Positions 31,089-39,916 of a stretch of 59,008 nt of DNA are shown piece after piece. Each line of letters opens with the position of its first letter. Position 1 is the stretch's first letter. The DNA is taken from contig NZ_LN555523.1 of the NCBI RefSeq assembly GCF_900015215.1, forward strand, positions 2,383,682 to 2,442,689, in the 5' to 3' direction. A program made the translations under genes and the position numbers. Source of the DNA: Romboutsia ilealis (GTDB taxonomy: Bacteria; Bacillota; Clostridia; Peptostreptococcales; Peptostreptococcaceae). Under the pieces are notes generated by a model that was not told the DNA's origin, did not search any database, and was given only the letters and a program-made list of their open reading frames with translations.

Positions 31089-34000
31089 ATTCAGCTATAT
31101 TGTATACTTCTAATCCTGCATCTTTTATTTCTTTTTTCTTAACTTCTACTAAAGCCTTTAATGTATCTAAAGATGTCATTACTTCTGTTGAAAACTCTGT
31201 TGCCGTTCTTCTTATCTTAAATCCATCTCTTGTAGAGTCATTTCCTTTAGTTGGAGTATTTATTACTATATCAACTTGTTTATTTCTTATAGCATCTAAT
31301 ATATTAGGTCTTGATTCTTCTACTCTGTTAACTATATCAGAATCTATTCCATTGTCTTTTAGAGTTTTAGCTGTTCCTTCTGTAGCAACAAATGTATATC
31401 CTAATTCTTTCATATCTTTTGCTATTTCTATAAATTCTTCTTTATCATAATTATTTATAGTAGCTAGCACTACACCTCTCTTATCAGACATAGTCTTTCC
31501 TGCTGCTAAAAATCCTTTGTATAAAGCTTCTTCTAAGTTTTCACCTACACCTAAAACTTCTCCTGTTGATTTCATTTCAGGTCCTAAGCTTACATCAACT
31601 CTAGCAAGTTTTGACATTGAGAATACTGGTACCTTAACTGATACTAATTTAGGTTCTTTGTATACTCCCGTTCCATATCCTAAATCAGCTAAATTTTCTC
31701 CTAACATACATTTAGTAGCTAAATCTACTATTGGTACATTACTTACCTTACTTATATATGGTACTGTTCTACTCGCTCTTGGGTTAACTTCTATTACATA
31801 TAATTCATTTTGGAATTCTATAAATTGTATATTAACCATTCCAAGTACATTTAGTTCTAATGCTATTTTCTTAGTGTAATCAAGTATCTTAGCTTTTATT
31901 TCATCTGTTACATTTTGGCTTGGATACATTGTTATACTATCTCCAGAGTGAACTCCTGCTCTTTCTAAGTGTTCCATTATACCTGGTATTAATATATCTT
32001 TACCATCACATATTGCATCAACTTCTATCTCTCTACCTGTTAAGTACTTGTCTATAAGCACTGGGTTTTTAGAGTCTCTTAAAAATGCACTTTCTAAGTA
32101 TTTAGATAACTTAGCTTCATCGTAAGTTATTTCCATACCTTGCCCTCCAAGTACATAAGATGGTCTAACTAAAACTGGATAGCCTAACTTTTCAGCTTCT
32201 TTTATACCTTCTTTAACTGACCATATAGCTTTTCCTTTTGGTCTATTTATATCTAATTTTTCCAATAATTCTTCAAATTTTTCTCTATCTTCAGCAGTAT
32301 CTATATTTTCAAAATCAGTTCCTAATATCTTTATATTCTTTTCGTGTAAGAACTTAGCTAACTTTATAGCTGTTTGACCACCAAATTGTAATATTACTCC
32401 ATCTGGATTTTCTTTTTCTATTATGTTTAATACTTCTTCTTCTGTTAAAGGTTCAAAGTATAGTTTATCTGATGTATCAAAGTCTGTACTTACTGTTTCT
32501 GGGTTATTGTTTACTATTATAGTTTCTATTCCCATATTTCTTAATGATTTTACACAGTGAACTGAACAATAGTCAAACTCTATACCTTGACCTATTCTTA
32601 TAGGACCAGAACCTAAAACTACAACTTTTTTCTTATCACTTATTTCTACTTCGTCATATTGTTCGTAAGTTGAGTAGTAGTATGGAGATAATGCATCAAA
32701 CTCTCCTCCACAAGTATCAACCATTTTATATGCTGGTTGTATGTTGTATAACTTTCTTAATTCACATAATCTTTCTGGACTTATTTTCATTAAGTCAGCT
32801 ATACCTTTATCAGAGAATCCTTTTTTCTTTAATTCTAATAAATATTCCTTATTTAAATCTTCTATTTTCATTCCCTTTAACTTTTCTTCTTGCTCTACTA
32901 TCCACTTAAATTTATTTATAAACCACTTGTCTACTCCCGTGATTTGTTCTATCATTTCTACTTTGTAGCCTCTTCTTATCATTTCAGCTAAGTCAAATAA
33001 TCTTTCATCATCCGGAACTACTATACTCTTCTTTAATTCTTCTATACTCTTTTCTTCAGAAGGAGCATGAACTAAAGAATATTTTCCTATTTCAAGAGAT
33101 CTTATACCTTTAAGTATAGCTGCTTCAAAGTTGCTTCCTATACTCATTATCTCTCCTGTTGCCATCATTTTAGTTCCTAATTTTCTGTTTGCTTGCTTGA
33201 ATTTATCAAATGGCCACTTTGGTATCTTAACTACTACATAATCAAGTGTTGGCTCAAAGCATGCGTAAGTTTTCTTAGTTACTGCATTTTCTATTTCATC
33301 CAATGTATAACCTAAAGCAATTTTCGCTGCAACCTTTGCTATTGGGTAACCTGTAGCTTTTGATGCAAGAGCTGAAGATCTAGAAACTCTTGGGTTTATT
33401 TCTATTATCGCATATTCTAAACTATCTGGATTTAATGCTATCTGAACATTACACCCACCCTTAACTTCTATAGCATTTATTATGTCTATAGAAGCTTTTC
33501 TTAACATTTGGTATTCTTTATCACTTAAAGTTTGGCTTGGTGCTACAACTATACTATCTCCTGTATGAACACCAACAGGGTCTATGTTTTCCATGTTACA
33601 TACAGTTATACAGTTACCATTACCATCTCTTATAACTTCATACTCTATTTCTTTCCAACCTTTTATACTTTTTTCAAGTAATACTTGACTAACTGGACTT
33701 AATTGTAATCCTTGAGTAAGTATTTCTGTTAACTCCTCTACAGTTTCAGCTATACCTCCTCCAGTTCCTCCTAATGTATAGGCTGGTCTTACAACTACTG
33801 GGTATCCTATTTTTCCTGCAAATTCTAAACCATCTTCTAAATTAGTTACTATATCACTAACTACTACTGGTTGGTTTATTTGTCTCATTACTTCTCTGAA
33901 TGTATCTCTATCTTCACCTTTTTTTATAGACTCTACTGAAGTACCTATTATCTTAACTCCATATTTATCTAATATTCCGGCATCGTGAAGTTCAACTGCT

Positions 34001-34293
34001 AAGTTAAGTCCTGTTTGACCACCCATTCCTGCTAATAAACTGTCTGGTTTTTCTTTTTCTATTATTTTTTCTATGAATTCTATTGTTAATGGTTCTATAT
34101 ATATTTTATCCGCTACTTCTTTATCAGTCATTATAGTAGCTGGGTTACTATTTACTAATACAACTTCTATTCCTTCTTCTTTTAAAGCTTGGCAAGCTTG
34201 TGTTCCAGAGTAATCAAATTCTGCTGCTTGCCCTATTATTATAGGTCCTGAACCTAGTACTAAAGTCTTTTTTATACTATCTATTTTAGGCAT
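31087..34293 (-). CDS. carB: carbamoyl-phosphate synthase large subunit
   Basis: Uses ammonia from CarA, bicarbonate and two ATP to make carbamoyl phosphate for pyrimidines and arginine. 1068 residues, full length. Two ATP-grasp halves (from [19 protein letters not shown] near residue 12, and [19 protein letters not shown] near 565) and a C-terminal MGS-like allosteric domain (about 930-1068). Start ATG at 34293. Last gene of pyrF-carA-carB under the PyrR-type leader, so this copy mainly serves pyrimidine synthesis. Confidence 0.97.
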   Translation of the reverse strand: MPKIDSIKKTLVLGSGPIIIGQAAEFDYSGTQACQALKEEGIEVVLVNSNPATIMTDKEVADKIYIEPLTIEFIEKIIEKEKPDSLLAGMGGQTGLNLAVELHDAGILDKYGVKIIGTSVESIKKGEDRDTFREVMRQINQPVVVSDIVTNLEDGLEFAGKIGYPVVVRPAYTLGGTGGGIAETVEELTEILTQGLQLSPVSQVLLEKSIKGWKEIEYEVIRDGNGNCITVCNMENIDPVGVHTGDSIVVAPSQTLSDKEYQMLRKASIDIINAIEVKGGCNVQIALNPDSLEYAIIEINPRVSRSSALASKATGYPIAKVAAKIALGYTLDEIENAVTKKTYACFEPTLDYVVVKIPKWPFDKFKQANRKLGTKMMATGEIMSIGSNFEAAILKGIRSLEIGKYSLVHAPSEEKSIEELKKSIVVPDDERLFDLAEMIRRGYKVEMIEQITGVDKWFINKFKWIVEQEEKLKGMKIEDLNKEYLLELKKKGFSDKGIADLMKISPERLCELRKLYNIQPAYKMVDTCGGEFDALSPYYYSTYEQYDEVEISDKKKVVVLGSGPIRIGQGIEFDYCSVHCVKSLRNMGIETIIVNNNPETVSTDFDTSDKLYFEPLTEEEVLNIIEKENPDGVILQFGGQTAIKLAKFLHEKNIKILGTDFENIDTAEDREKFEELLEKLDINRPKGKAIWSVKEGIKEAEKLGYPVLVRPSYVLGGQGMEITYDEAKLSKYLESAFLRDSKNPVLIDKYLTGREIEVDAICDGKDILIPGIMEHLERAGVHSGDSITMYPSQNVTDEIKAKILDYTKKIALELNVLGMVNIQFIEFQNELYVIEVNPRASRTVPYISKVSNVPIVDLATKCMLGENLADLGYGTGVYKEPKLVSVKVPVFSMSKLARVDVSLGPEMKSTGEVLGVGENLEEALYKGFLAAGKTMSDKRGVVLATINNYDKEEFIEIAKDMKELGYTFVATEGTAKTLKDNGIDSDIVNRVEESRPNILDAIRNKQVDIVINTPTKGNDSTRDGFKIRRTATEFSTEVMTSLDTLKALVEVKKKEIKDAGLEVYNIAE

Positions 34294-34333
34294 AATCTTT
34301 TCTCCTTATCTAATTAACGATTTTTATAATTTT

Positions 34334-35380
34334 CTATACTAACTCTAAGAACTTGTCGAATATATAATCGTTGTCTTTTGGTCCTGGACAAGCTTCTGGA
34401 TGATATTGAACACTGTATATAGGCAACTCTTTATGTCTCATTCCTTCTACAGTATTATCATTTAAGTTTATATGTGTTACTTCCATATTTTCTGGCATTT
34501 CAGATACGTAGTAACCGTGGTTTTGAGATGTTATAAATATTTTATTTTCTTCTAAATCTTTAACTGGATGGTTTCCTCCTCTATGTCCAAACTTTAATTT
34601 AGACGTTTTTCCACCTAATGTTAAAGCTAATAATTGATGTCCTAAACATATTCCTACTATAGGTTTTTTTCCAATTAATTCGTTTATATTTTCTATAACA
34701 TCTTCTAAATCTTCTGGATCTCCAGGTCCATTTGATAAGAATATTAAATCAGGATTTATTCCTAAAATTTCTTCTGGCTTAGTAGTTGCTGGGAATACTG
34801 TTATATCACAATTTCTCTTAGCAAAAGATCTTAATATGTTCTGCTTAACTCCAAAATCCATAACAGCAACCTTAGCACCTTCACCTTTTATATGCTCTAT
34901 TTCTTTTCTTGTTACAGTTCTTACTGCTTCAGTATTTGTGAAAGCTTCTAACTTAGATTTTACATCTTCTAAAGAAGCATTTTCTAAAGTTATTATACCT
35001 TTCATTGTTCCATTATTTCTTAGTATTTTAGTTAATGCTCTTGTATCTATGCCTTCAAGTCCTATAACTTTATTTTGCTTCAAGTATGTATCTAAATCCA
35101 TCTCACATCTAAAGTTATTTGGATCATTACTTTTTTCTCTAACTATAAACCCTTTTACGTGAGATTTATTTGATTCCATATCTTCTAAATTTATTCCATA
35201 ATTCCCTACTAACGGATAAGTCATTGTTACTATTTGACCATAGTATGATGGGTCTGTTAATACTTCTTGATATCCTGTCATAGAAGTATTGAATACTACT
35301 TCACCTATACTATCTCCTAAGTATCCAAATGCTTTTCCTTCAAAAATTGTTCCATCTTCTAATATTAATTTCCCCTTCAT
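34334..35380 (-). CDS. carA: carbamoyl-phosphate synthase small subunit
   Basis: Glutamine amidotransferase subunit that feeds ammonia to CarB. 348 residues. The N-terminal CPSase domain is followed by the class I amidotransferase with Cys245 (GICLGHQLL) and His327/Glu329 (QYHPEA). Start ATG at 35380. Lies 12 bp after pyrF and 40 bp before carB. Confidence 0.97.
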   Translation of the reverse strand: MKGKLILEDGTIFEGKAFGYLGDSIGEVVFNTSMTGYQEVLTDPSYYGQIVTMTYPLVGNYGINLEDMESNKSHVKGFIVREKSNDPNNFRCEMDLDTYLKQNKVIGLEGIDTRALTKILRNNGTMKGIITLENASLEDVKSKLEAFTNTEAVRTVTRKEIEHIKGEGAKVAVMDFGVKQNILRSFAKRNCDITVFPATTKPEEILGINPDLIFLSNGPGDPEDLEDVIENINELIGKKPIVGICLGHQLLALTLGGKTSKLKFGHRGGNHPVKDLEENKIFITSQNHGYYVSEMPENMEVTHINLNDNTVEGMRHKELPIYSVQYHPEACPGPKDNDYIFDKFLELV

Positions 35381-35392
35381 TTGACCTACCCC

Positions 35393-36109
35393 CTATGCAT
35401 TTTCTATTTCTTTTACTATATTAACCGCTGCTTCACTTGGGTTTTCAGCTTTAGTTATAGGTCTTCCAACTACTAAGTAATGAGCGCCTTTATTTATAGC
35501 ATCCTTAGGAGTAACTACCCTTTTTTGATCTCCTACAGAAGCATTTGTTGGTCTTATTCCTGGACATACTGTAACAAAATCCTTACCACAAGCTTCAACT
35601 ATTTTGTCTACTTCTTGTGCTGAACAAACTATTCCATCTATTCCAGCTTCTTTAGCTAGCTTAGCTCTCTTTATAGCTAGCTCTTCAGTTGTCATATTAC
35701 ATCCTATATCTTGTAAATCTTGATTGCTTAAAGATGTTAAAACAGTAACCCCTACTATTATTGGTTTTTCTATACCTAATTTCTCAGCCTCTTCTTTAGC
35801 AGCTTGAGCACACTGTCTCATACCTTCCATATCTGATACATGTATAGTCATTAACCATACATTATCTCTTACTGCTGCTCTTACTGCACTTTGCATTGTA
35901 TTTGGTATATCGTGAAACTTAAGGTCTAAGAAAATTTTCTTACCTTTTTCTTTTAAATAATCAACTGTTTTTCCCCTTGTAGCTACATATTGCTCTAACC
36001 CTACTTTAAATATGTCTACACTATCTTCTAGCTTATCTATCAATTCTTTAGCTTTATCAAATTCATTTGTGTCTATTGCTACTATTAATTTTTCTTTTCC
36101 ATTTACCAT
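35393..36109 (-). CDS. pyrF: orotidine 5'-phosphate decarboxylase
   Basis: Last step of UMP synthesis. 238 residues from ATG 36109 with AAGGAG 8 nt upstream. The catalytic DxKxxD array is Asp62-Lys64-Asp67 in LDLKFHDIPNT. The frame stays open 23 codons upstream into the repeat at 36139-36238, but those codons are repeat sequence, not protein. First gene of the pyrF-carA-carB operon, behind a long attenuator leader. Confidence 0.96.
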   Translation of the reverse strand: MVNGKEKLIVAIDTNEFDKAKELIDKLEDSVDIFKVGLEQYVATRGKTVDYLKEKGKKIFLDLKFHDIPNTMQSAVRAAVRDNVWLMTIHVSDMEGMRQCAQAAKEEAEKLGIEKPIIVGVTVLTSLSNQDLQDIGCNMTTEELAIKRAKLAKEAGIDGIVCSAQEVDKIVEACGKDFVTVCPGIRPTNASVGDQKRVVTPKDAINKGAHYLVVGRPITKAENPSEAAVNIVKEIENA

Positions 36110-36138
36110 TATAAACTCTCCTTCTTTAATAAAGCCTA

Positions 36139-36238
36139 TAAAAATTCGCTTCGCTTGAGCGACGTGTCGGCGAAGCATTTTATGTCGCCAACGATATATC
36201 CTTGCTACCGCTGCATATATATCCGTTGCTCAAAAAAA
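36139..36238. repeat. terminator-associated hairpin repeat, copy 4 (medium form, in pyr leader)
   Basis: A-run, ATTCGCTTCGC, one TTGAG-bulged hairpin, CGCCAACGATATAT...ATATATCCGTTGCTCA and A-run. The two arms around ATATAT form a stem of about ten pairs. Its right end is the T-run of the second pyr attenuator terminator and its left end is about 20 bp before the pyrF ribosome binding site, so it is carried in every pyrF mRNA. Confidence 0.85.
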
Positions 36239-36268
36239 TCCTTACACCAAAATGAGGTATAAGGATTT
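36232..36268 (-). terminator. pyr leader terminator 2
   Basis: Inverted repeat aaatccttacacc / ggtataaggattt with seven T on the minus strand, about 25 nt after the third PyrR-type site. Acts as an attenuator by inference. Confidence 0.8.
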
Positions 36269-36291
36269 TATCTATTACAGATATCTTTCCC

Positions 36292-36305
36292 AGCCTCTCT
36301 GGACT
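36292..36305 (-). promoter_or_regulatory. PyrR-type binding loop 3
   Basis: Minus strand AGTCCAGAGAGGCT, exact match to the PyrR binding consensus known from Bacillus, preceding leader terminator 2. With UMP-bound PyrR, the downstream terminator would form and stop transcription of pyrF-carAB. Confidence 0.85.
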
Positions 36306-36341
36306 AGTTTAAAAGACTTTATTATATTTTATTTTTTATAT

Positions 36342-36371
36342 AAAAACCTCTAACTAATCCAGTTAGAGGTT
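36342..36371 (-). terminator. pyr leader terminator 1
   Basis: Inverted repeat aacctctaact / agttagaggtt with a T-run on the minus strand, following PyrR site 2. Confidence 0.8.
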
Positions 36372-36412
36372 GAAAATGCAAGTTTAAATAATATAAAATA
36401 TTTAACCTTTTT

Positions 36413-36426
36413 AGCCTCTCTGGACT
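36413..36426 (-). promoter_or_regulatory. PyrR-type binding loop 2
   Basis: Minus strand AGTCCAGAGAGGCT, identical to site 3, preceding leader terminator 1. Confidence 0.85.
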
Positions 36427-36478
36427 ACTTTCAAGGATTTTATTGATTATAATTTTATTATTTGAAGATATACTTAAT

Positions 36479-36492
36479 ATCCTCTCTGGGAC
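36479..36492 (-). promoter_or_regulatory. PyrR-type binding loop 1 (variant)
   Basis: Minus strand TGTCCCAGAGAGGAT, a variant with an extra C and A in place of C near the end. No terminator hairpin follows before site 2, so it may be a remnant or an accessory binding site. Confidence 0.6.
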
Positions 36493-36517
36493 AATTTAAA
36501 GTTTATCTTTGTGTATA

Positions 36518-36546
36518 ATTATCACATTTTTAATATTTAATGTCAA
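36518..36546 (-). promoter_or_regulatory. sigma-A promoter of pyrF-carA-carB
   Basis: Minus strand TTGACA (36541-36546), 17-bp spacer, GATAAT (36518-36523) with TG just before it. It gives a leader of about 400 nt. Confidence 0.8.
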
Positions 36547-36573
36547 CATATATTTTAAAGTTAAATTTATTTA

Positions 36574-37386
36574 TTATTTTAAAGTAGCAGTTATATAATA
36601 CTCTTTTGCTAATCTTTTTTTAACATCTATTTTAGAATACTCAACTTCTAATCCAAATTTATTACATGCTATATCAAAATGTCTAAGAGCTATACCCATA
36701 CTTATTTTATTTGTGTCTTTAAGATTTTTCTTTTGTTTTTCTTCATATAAATGAATCATATTTAAATTATTATATAATATCCAAGGTTGAGAATTTTTCA
36801 TAGATGGTGCCCATCTAAGTGGTTCTATAATTTTTTCTAAATTTTTATCTAGCCTTTTGCAAATATGATTCACACGCTTTCTATCTATATTCTTATTAGT
36901 TCTAAACAATCCTTCATTCTCTTCTGGATAACCAAATGCAATTATTGAATATGGCTGTTCTAAATTTTCTTTTTCTTCCAATTCCACTATTGTATCACTC
37001 TGTTCTCCATCTAAGTCTGACAACTCCACAAATTCTAAAATATCTTCTCTTTTTATGTTGCATTCTAACCAGCATGTTGCCAATCCTAAAGTTGTTAGTT
37101 TTAAAACAACTTCCTCCATAGCATATCCGATATTTTGTAAATAATCATTTCCTTTATTAGATGTTACTATTATATAGTGAGGTGCTTTTACTTTACAATT
37201 TTTTCCCATTAAAATACGTACTAAATGACCTCTATCTATAACATGAGCTTTTATATTTAATTCTTTATTTAAATAGGTAATTTGTGAACATACATTTTTA
37301 ACTTCTTCTAATAAACTATCTTTTACCCTTTTATTAGAATATTTTCTAATTGACTTTCTATAAAAAATGGCATCATATAGCTCCAT
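36574..37386 (-). CDS. nitroreductase family protein (TM1586-like)
   Basis: Probable FMN-dependent oxidoreductase. 270 residues. The N-terminal FYRKSIRKYSNKRV opening and the internal duplication with LRWAPSMKNSQPWIL (about 192-206) fit the putative TM-nitroreductase family, in which one chain holds two half-domains. The natural substrate is unknown. Start ATG at 37386 follows AGGAGG. Monocistronic; divergent from the aminopeptidase gene. Confidence 0.8.
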   Translation of the reverse strand: MELYDAIFYRKSIRKYSNKRVKDSLLEEVKNVCSQITYLNKELNIKAHVIDRGHLVRILMGKNCKVKAPHYIIVTSNKGNDYLQNIGYAMEEVVLKLTTLGLATCWLECNIKREDILEFVELSDLDGEQSDTIVELEEKENLEQPYSIIAFGYPEENEGLFRTNKNIDRKRVNHICKRLDKNLEKIIEPLRWAPSMKNSQPWILYNNLNMIHLYEEKQKKNLKDTNKISMGIALRHFDIACNKFGLEVEYSKIDVKKRLAKEYYITATLK

Positions 37387-37819
37387 TTAATTCCTCCTAA
37401 TTGAATCTCTTTATGTGTCTATATTATATATTATAAATTCTTTTTTTATTTTTTGTACATATTTTGTGATAAAATATACTATTTAAAAATATTTTAGTAC
37501 TTATTAATATATTTATATTATATTAATCTATTACGTATATTCAAAAACCCTATAGCTTTTTAAGTGTTAAAATACTAGATTATAAAGTCTAGTATTTTCA
37601 ATAAACAACATTAACTACCACAATTCATTATATTAATTTAATGATTCGATATTCAATTAGTATTACTTTTATTTGATTTAATTAATCTATGAATCTGTAG
37701 AGTTTTATTACAAAAATAACCATTTATTTTTATTTATGAAGTATTTTTATAACTATTATGTATTAAAATATAATTAAGTTTAAAAATGATTAATAATTCA
37801 ATATCAAGGAGGTTAGATT
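37387..37819. other. divergent intergenic region with one hairpin
   Basis: About 430 bp between the divergent nitroreductase and aminopeptidase genes, very AT-rich. The only structure is an inverted repeat at 37567-37597 (aaaatactaga / tctagtatttt), flanked by T on both strands and terminator-like, though no gene ends here. TTGTAC and TATACT near 37457-37484 could be a promoter for a short transcript ending at this hairpin. No open frame with a ribosome binding site seen. Confidence 0.4.
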
Positions 37820-39049
37820 ATGTCATTTGAAAAAAATCTAGATAAATATGCAAAATTAGCAGTTAAAGTTGGCGTAAATATACAAGAAGGCCAAATTTTA
37901 CTTGTTAGATCTCCAATAGAATGTGCTCCTTTTGTTAGGAAAGTAATTAAGCATGCTTATGAAGCAGGTGCTAAAAACGTACATATAGAATGGTCTGATG
38001 AGGAGTGTACTTTATTAAAATATTTACATGCTCCAGATGAAACATTTAATGAATTCCCTAAATGGATATCTGACCAATATGTAGATATAGCAAAGGAAGG
38101 TGGAGCCTTCTTAACTGTTTATGCTCAAAATCCAGACTTACTTAAAGATGTTGATCCTCAAAGAGTTGCAAACTTCCAAAAAGCTTCTGGTATAGCCTTA
38201 AAAGAATGGCGTTCTTATACTTTATCAGATAAATGTAAATGGAGTATAGTTTCAATTCCAACTGAAGCTTGGGCTACTAAAGTATTCCCTAACGTATCTA
38301 CTGATGAAGCTATCGATAAACTTTGGGATGCTATATTTAAATGTACTAGAGTAGATAACGAAGATCCTGTAGATGCTTGGAAAAAGCATAATGCTGATTT
38401 AAAATCAAGAATGGACTTCTTAAATAATAAAAACTTCCAAACTTTAAAATTTAAATCTTCTAAGACTGACTTAACTATGGAATTACCTGAAGGGCATATA
38501 TGGTTAAGTGGTGCATCTAAAGACCCTAACGGTATCGATTTTAATGCAAATATACCAACCGAAGAAGTATTCTCTATGCCTCATAAATTTAAAGTTAATG
38601 GTATAGTTCATAGTACTAAGCCTTTAGTATACGGCGGTAATATAATAGATGACTTCTCTTTAACTTTTAAAGACGGTAAAATAGTTGATTTTACTGCTGA
38701 AAAAGGCGCTGAAACACTAGGAAAACTTATTGATACAGACGAGGGTTCTCATTATTTAGGTGAAGTTGCTTTAGTTCCATTTAGATCTCCTATATCAGAT
38801 ACAAATATAGTTTTCTTTAATACTTTATTTGACGAAAATGCATCTTGTCACTTTGCTATAGGCTCTGCTTATAATACTTGTATAAAAAATGGCGACGATA
38901 TAAAAGATGATGATTTAGATAAATACGGAGTAAACAGTAGTTTAACTCACGTTGACTTCATGATAGGTTCTAATGATATGAACATAGTAGGTATAACTCA
39001 TGAAGGTGAAGAAGTTCAAGTATTCAAAGATGGAAACTGGGCATTTTAA
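37820..39049 (+). CDS. M29 family aminopeptidase
   Basis: Metal-dependent aminopeptidase of the AmpS/PepS/aminopeptidase T family, cytoplasmic peptide turnover. 409 residues, full length. Metal ligands of the family are visible in NIPTEEVFSMPH, LGEVALVPF, ASCHFAIGSAY and LTHVDFMIGS. Start ATG at 37820 follows AAGGAGG. An IS200-type element sits immediately after its stop codon and separates it from the hairpin terminator at 39784-39817, which probably was its own. Confidence 0.93.
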   Translation: MSFEKNLDKYAKLAVKVGVNIQEGQILLVRSPIECAPFVRKVIKHAYEAGAKNVHIEWSDEECTLLKYLHAPDETFNEFPKWISDQYVDIAKEGGAFLTVYAQNPDLLKDVDPQRVANFQKASGIALKEWRSYTLSDKCKWSIVSIPTEAWATKVFPNVSTDEAIDKLWDAIFKCTRVDNEDPVDAWKKHNADLKSRMDFLNNKNFQTLKFKSSKTDLTMELPEGHIWLSGASKDPNGIDFNANIPTEEVFSMPHKFKVNGIVHSTKPLVYGGNIIDDFSLTFKDGKIVDFTAEKGAETLGKLIDTDEGSHYLGEVALVPFRSPISDTNIVFFNTLFDENASCHFAIGSAYNTCIKNGDDIKDDDLDKYGVNSSLTHVDFMIGSNDMNIVGITHEGEEVQVFKDGNWAF

Positions 39050-39158
39050 ATCAGAACCACCCGTAAAACGGGTGGTTTGCTCTACGCCTATAAGGCTTTG
39101 TTTCTGGCTGTGCTACTCGCACACTGAACGGTTTGCCAACCGCATACTATTACTAACT

Positions 39159-39182
39159 GCACCTAAAGGTGCTTATTTTTTT
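39159..39182 (+). terminator. plus-strand terminator inside the IS
   Basis: gcacc taaa ggtgc followed by TTATTTTTTT on the plus strand. It would block read-through from the aminopeptidase gene into the antisense of the transposase, as known for IS200 elements. Confidence 0.5.
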
Positions 39183-39646
39183 GCTTTATTTACTGGCTCA
39201 CCCGTAAACGGGTCAATATATTCCTTTAAACTCATTTGTTCATGAATTATATCCTCTTGTATTTGATTTTTTATATATTCTTCAATTGCCTTTTTATTTC
39301 TTCCAACTGTATCAACATAATACCCTTTACACCAAAACTGTCTATTTCCATATTTATACTTTAAATTTGCATGTCTATCAAATATCATCAGTGAACTTTT
39401 TCCTTTCAGATAACCCATAAATTGAGATACACTAAGTTTTGGTGGTATACTTACAAGCATGTGTATATGATCTTTACATGCATTTGCTTCATTTATCTCA
39501 ACACCTTTATGATCACAAAGTTTTCTTAATATAACACCAATATCAGACTTTATTTTTCCATAAATAATCTGCCTTCTATACTTTGGTGCAAAAACTATAT
39601 TATATTTACAATTCCATTTGCTATGTGCTAAACTATTATTGTCCAT
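39173..39646 (-). CDS. tnpA: IS200-type Y1 transposase TnpA
   Basis: Single-strand DNA transposase of the HUH superfamily. 157 residues from ATG 39646 (MDNNSLAHSKW). HUH pair His60-Ile-His62 (KDHIHMLV) and nucleophile Tyr124 in IEEYIKNQ, with Gln128 in the expected place. All catalytic residues and the full length are present, so it looks active. No tnpB accompanies it. The AAGGAGG site is buried in a long hairpin of the 5' UTR (39658-39710), the usual brake on IS200 expression. Confidence 0.93.
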   Translation of the reverse strand: MDNNSLAHSKWNCKYNIVFAPKYRRQIIYGKIKSDIGVILRKLCDHKGVEINEANACKDHIHMLVSIPPKLSVSQFMGYLKGKSSLMIFDRHANLKYKYGNRQFWCKGYYVDTVGRNKKAIEEYIKNQIQEDIIHEQMSLKEYIDPFTGEPVNKAKK

Positions 39647-39657
39647 TATCGGACACA

Positions 39658-39710
39658 CCTCCTTAAATTTTATAGTTTTGGTCGGCAAACCTACTATAAT
39701 TTTATGGAGG
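39658..39710 (-). promoter_or_regulatory. tnpA 5'-UTR hairpin hiding the ribosome binding site
   Basis: 39658-39675 (containing the complement of AAGGAGG) pairs with 39694-39710 over about 16 positions. In the mRNA, CCTCC of the upstream arm masks AAGGAGG. This matches the known self-repressing leader of IS200. Confidence 0.75.
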
Positions 39711-39783
39711 TTTTTTTATTTCTACTCATAGCTAAAAGCTTTTTAGAACCACAGGTATAACCTGTGGTATTCCTAATACAAGA

Positions 39784-39817
39784 AAAAAGACTGAAAGTAT
39801 ATACTTTCAGTCTTTTT
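39784..39817. terminator. bidirectional terminator downstream of IS and PfkB gene
   Basis: Perfect 17-bp inverted repeat (aaaaagactgaaagtat / atactttcagtcttttt). Probably the original aminopeptidase terminator, now displaced about 730 bp by the IS; it also faces the PfkB-family gene. Confidence 0.8.
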
Positions 39818-39916
39818 AATGTTGACGACAAATTTTAATTTATATGAATTAACCTATTTCAGATTAATCTATAAGCTTTATTATATTATACATAATTTCT
39901 TCAATATAGTAAATTT

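Larger units (their letters stand above)
39050..39779 (-). mobile_element. IS200/IS605-family insertion sequence
   Basis: About 730 bp carrying a single Y1 transposase on the minus strand. No inverted-repeat ends; instead each end has a subterminal palindrome that starts with the same AGAACCAC: 39055-39077 (accaccc/gggtggt) and 39748-39768 (accacagg/cctgtggt). A small hairpin plus T-run at 39159-39182 on the plus strand would stop transcripts entering from the aminopeptidase. Exact ends are uncertain by several bases. Confidence 0.8.

Noticed and set aside
36110..36178. Longer pyrF frame with 23 extra N-terminal residues
   Set aside because: The extra codons are repeat copy 4 sequence; the ATG at 36109 has a proper AAGGAG site and matches the family start.
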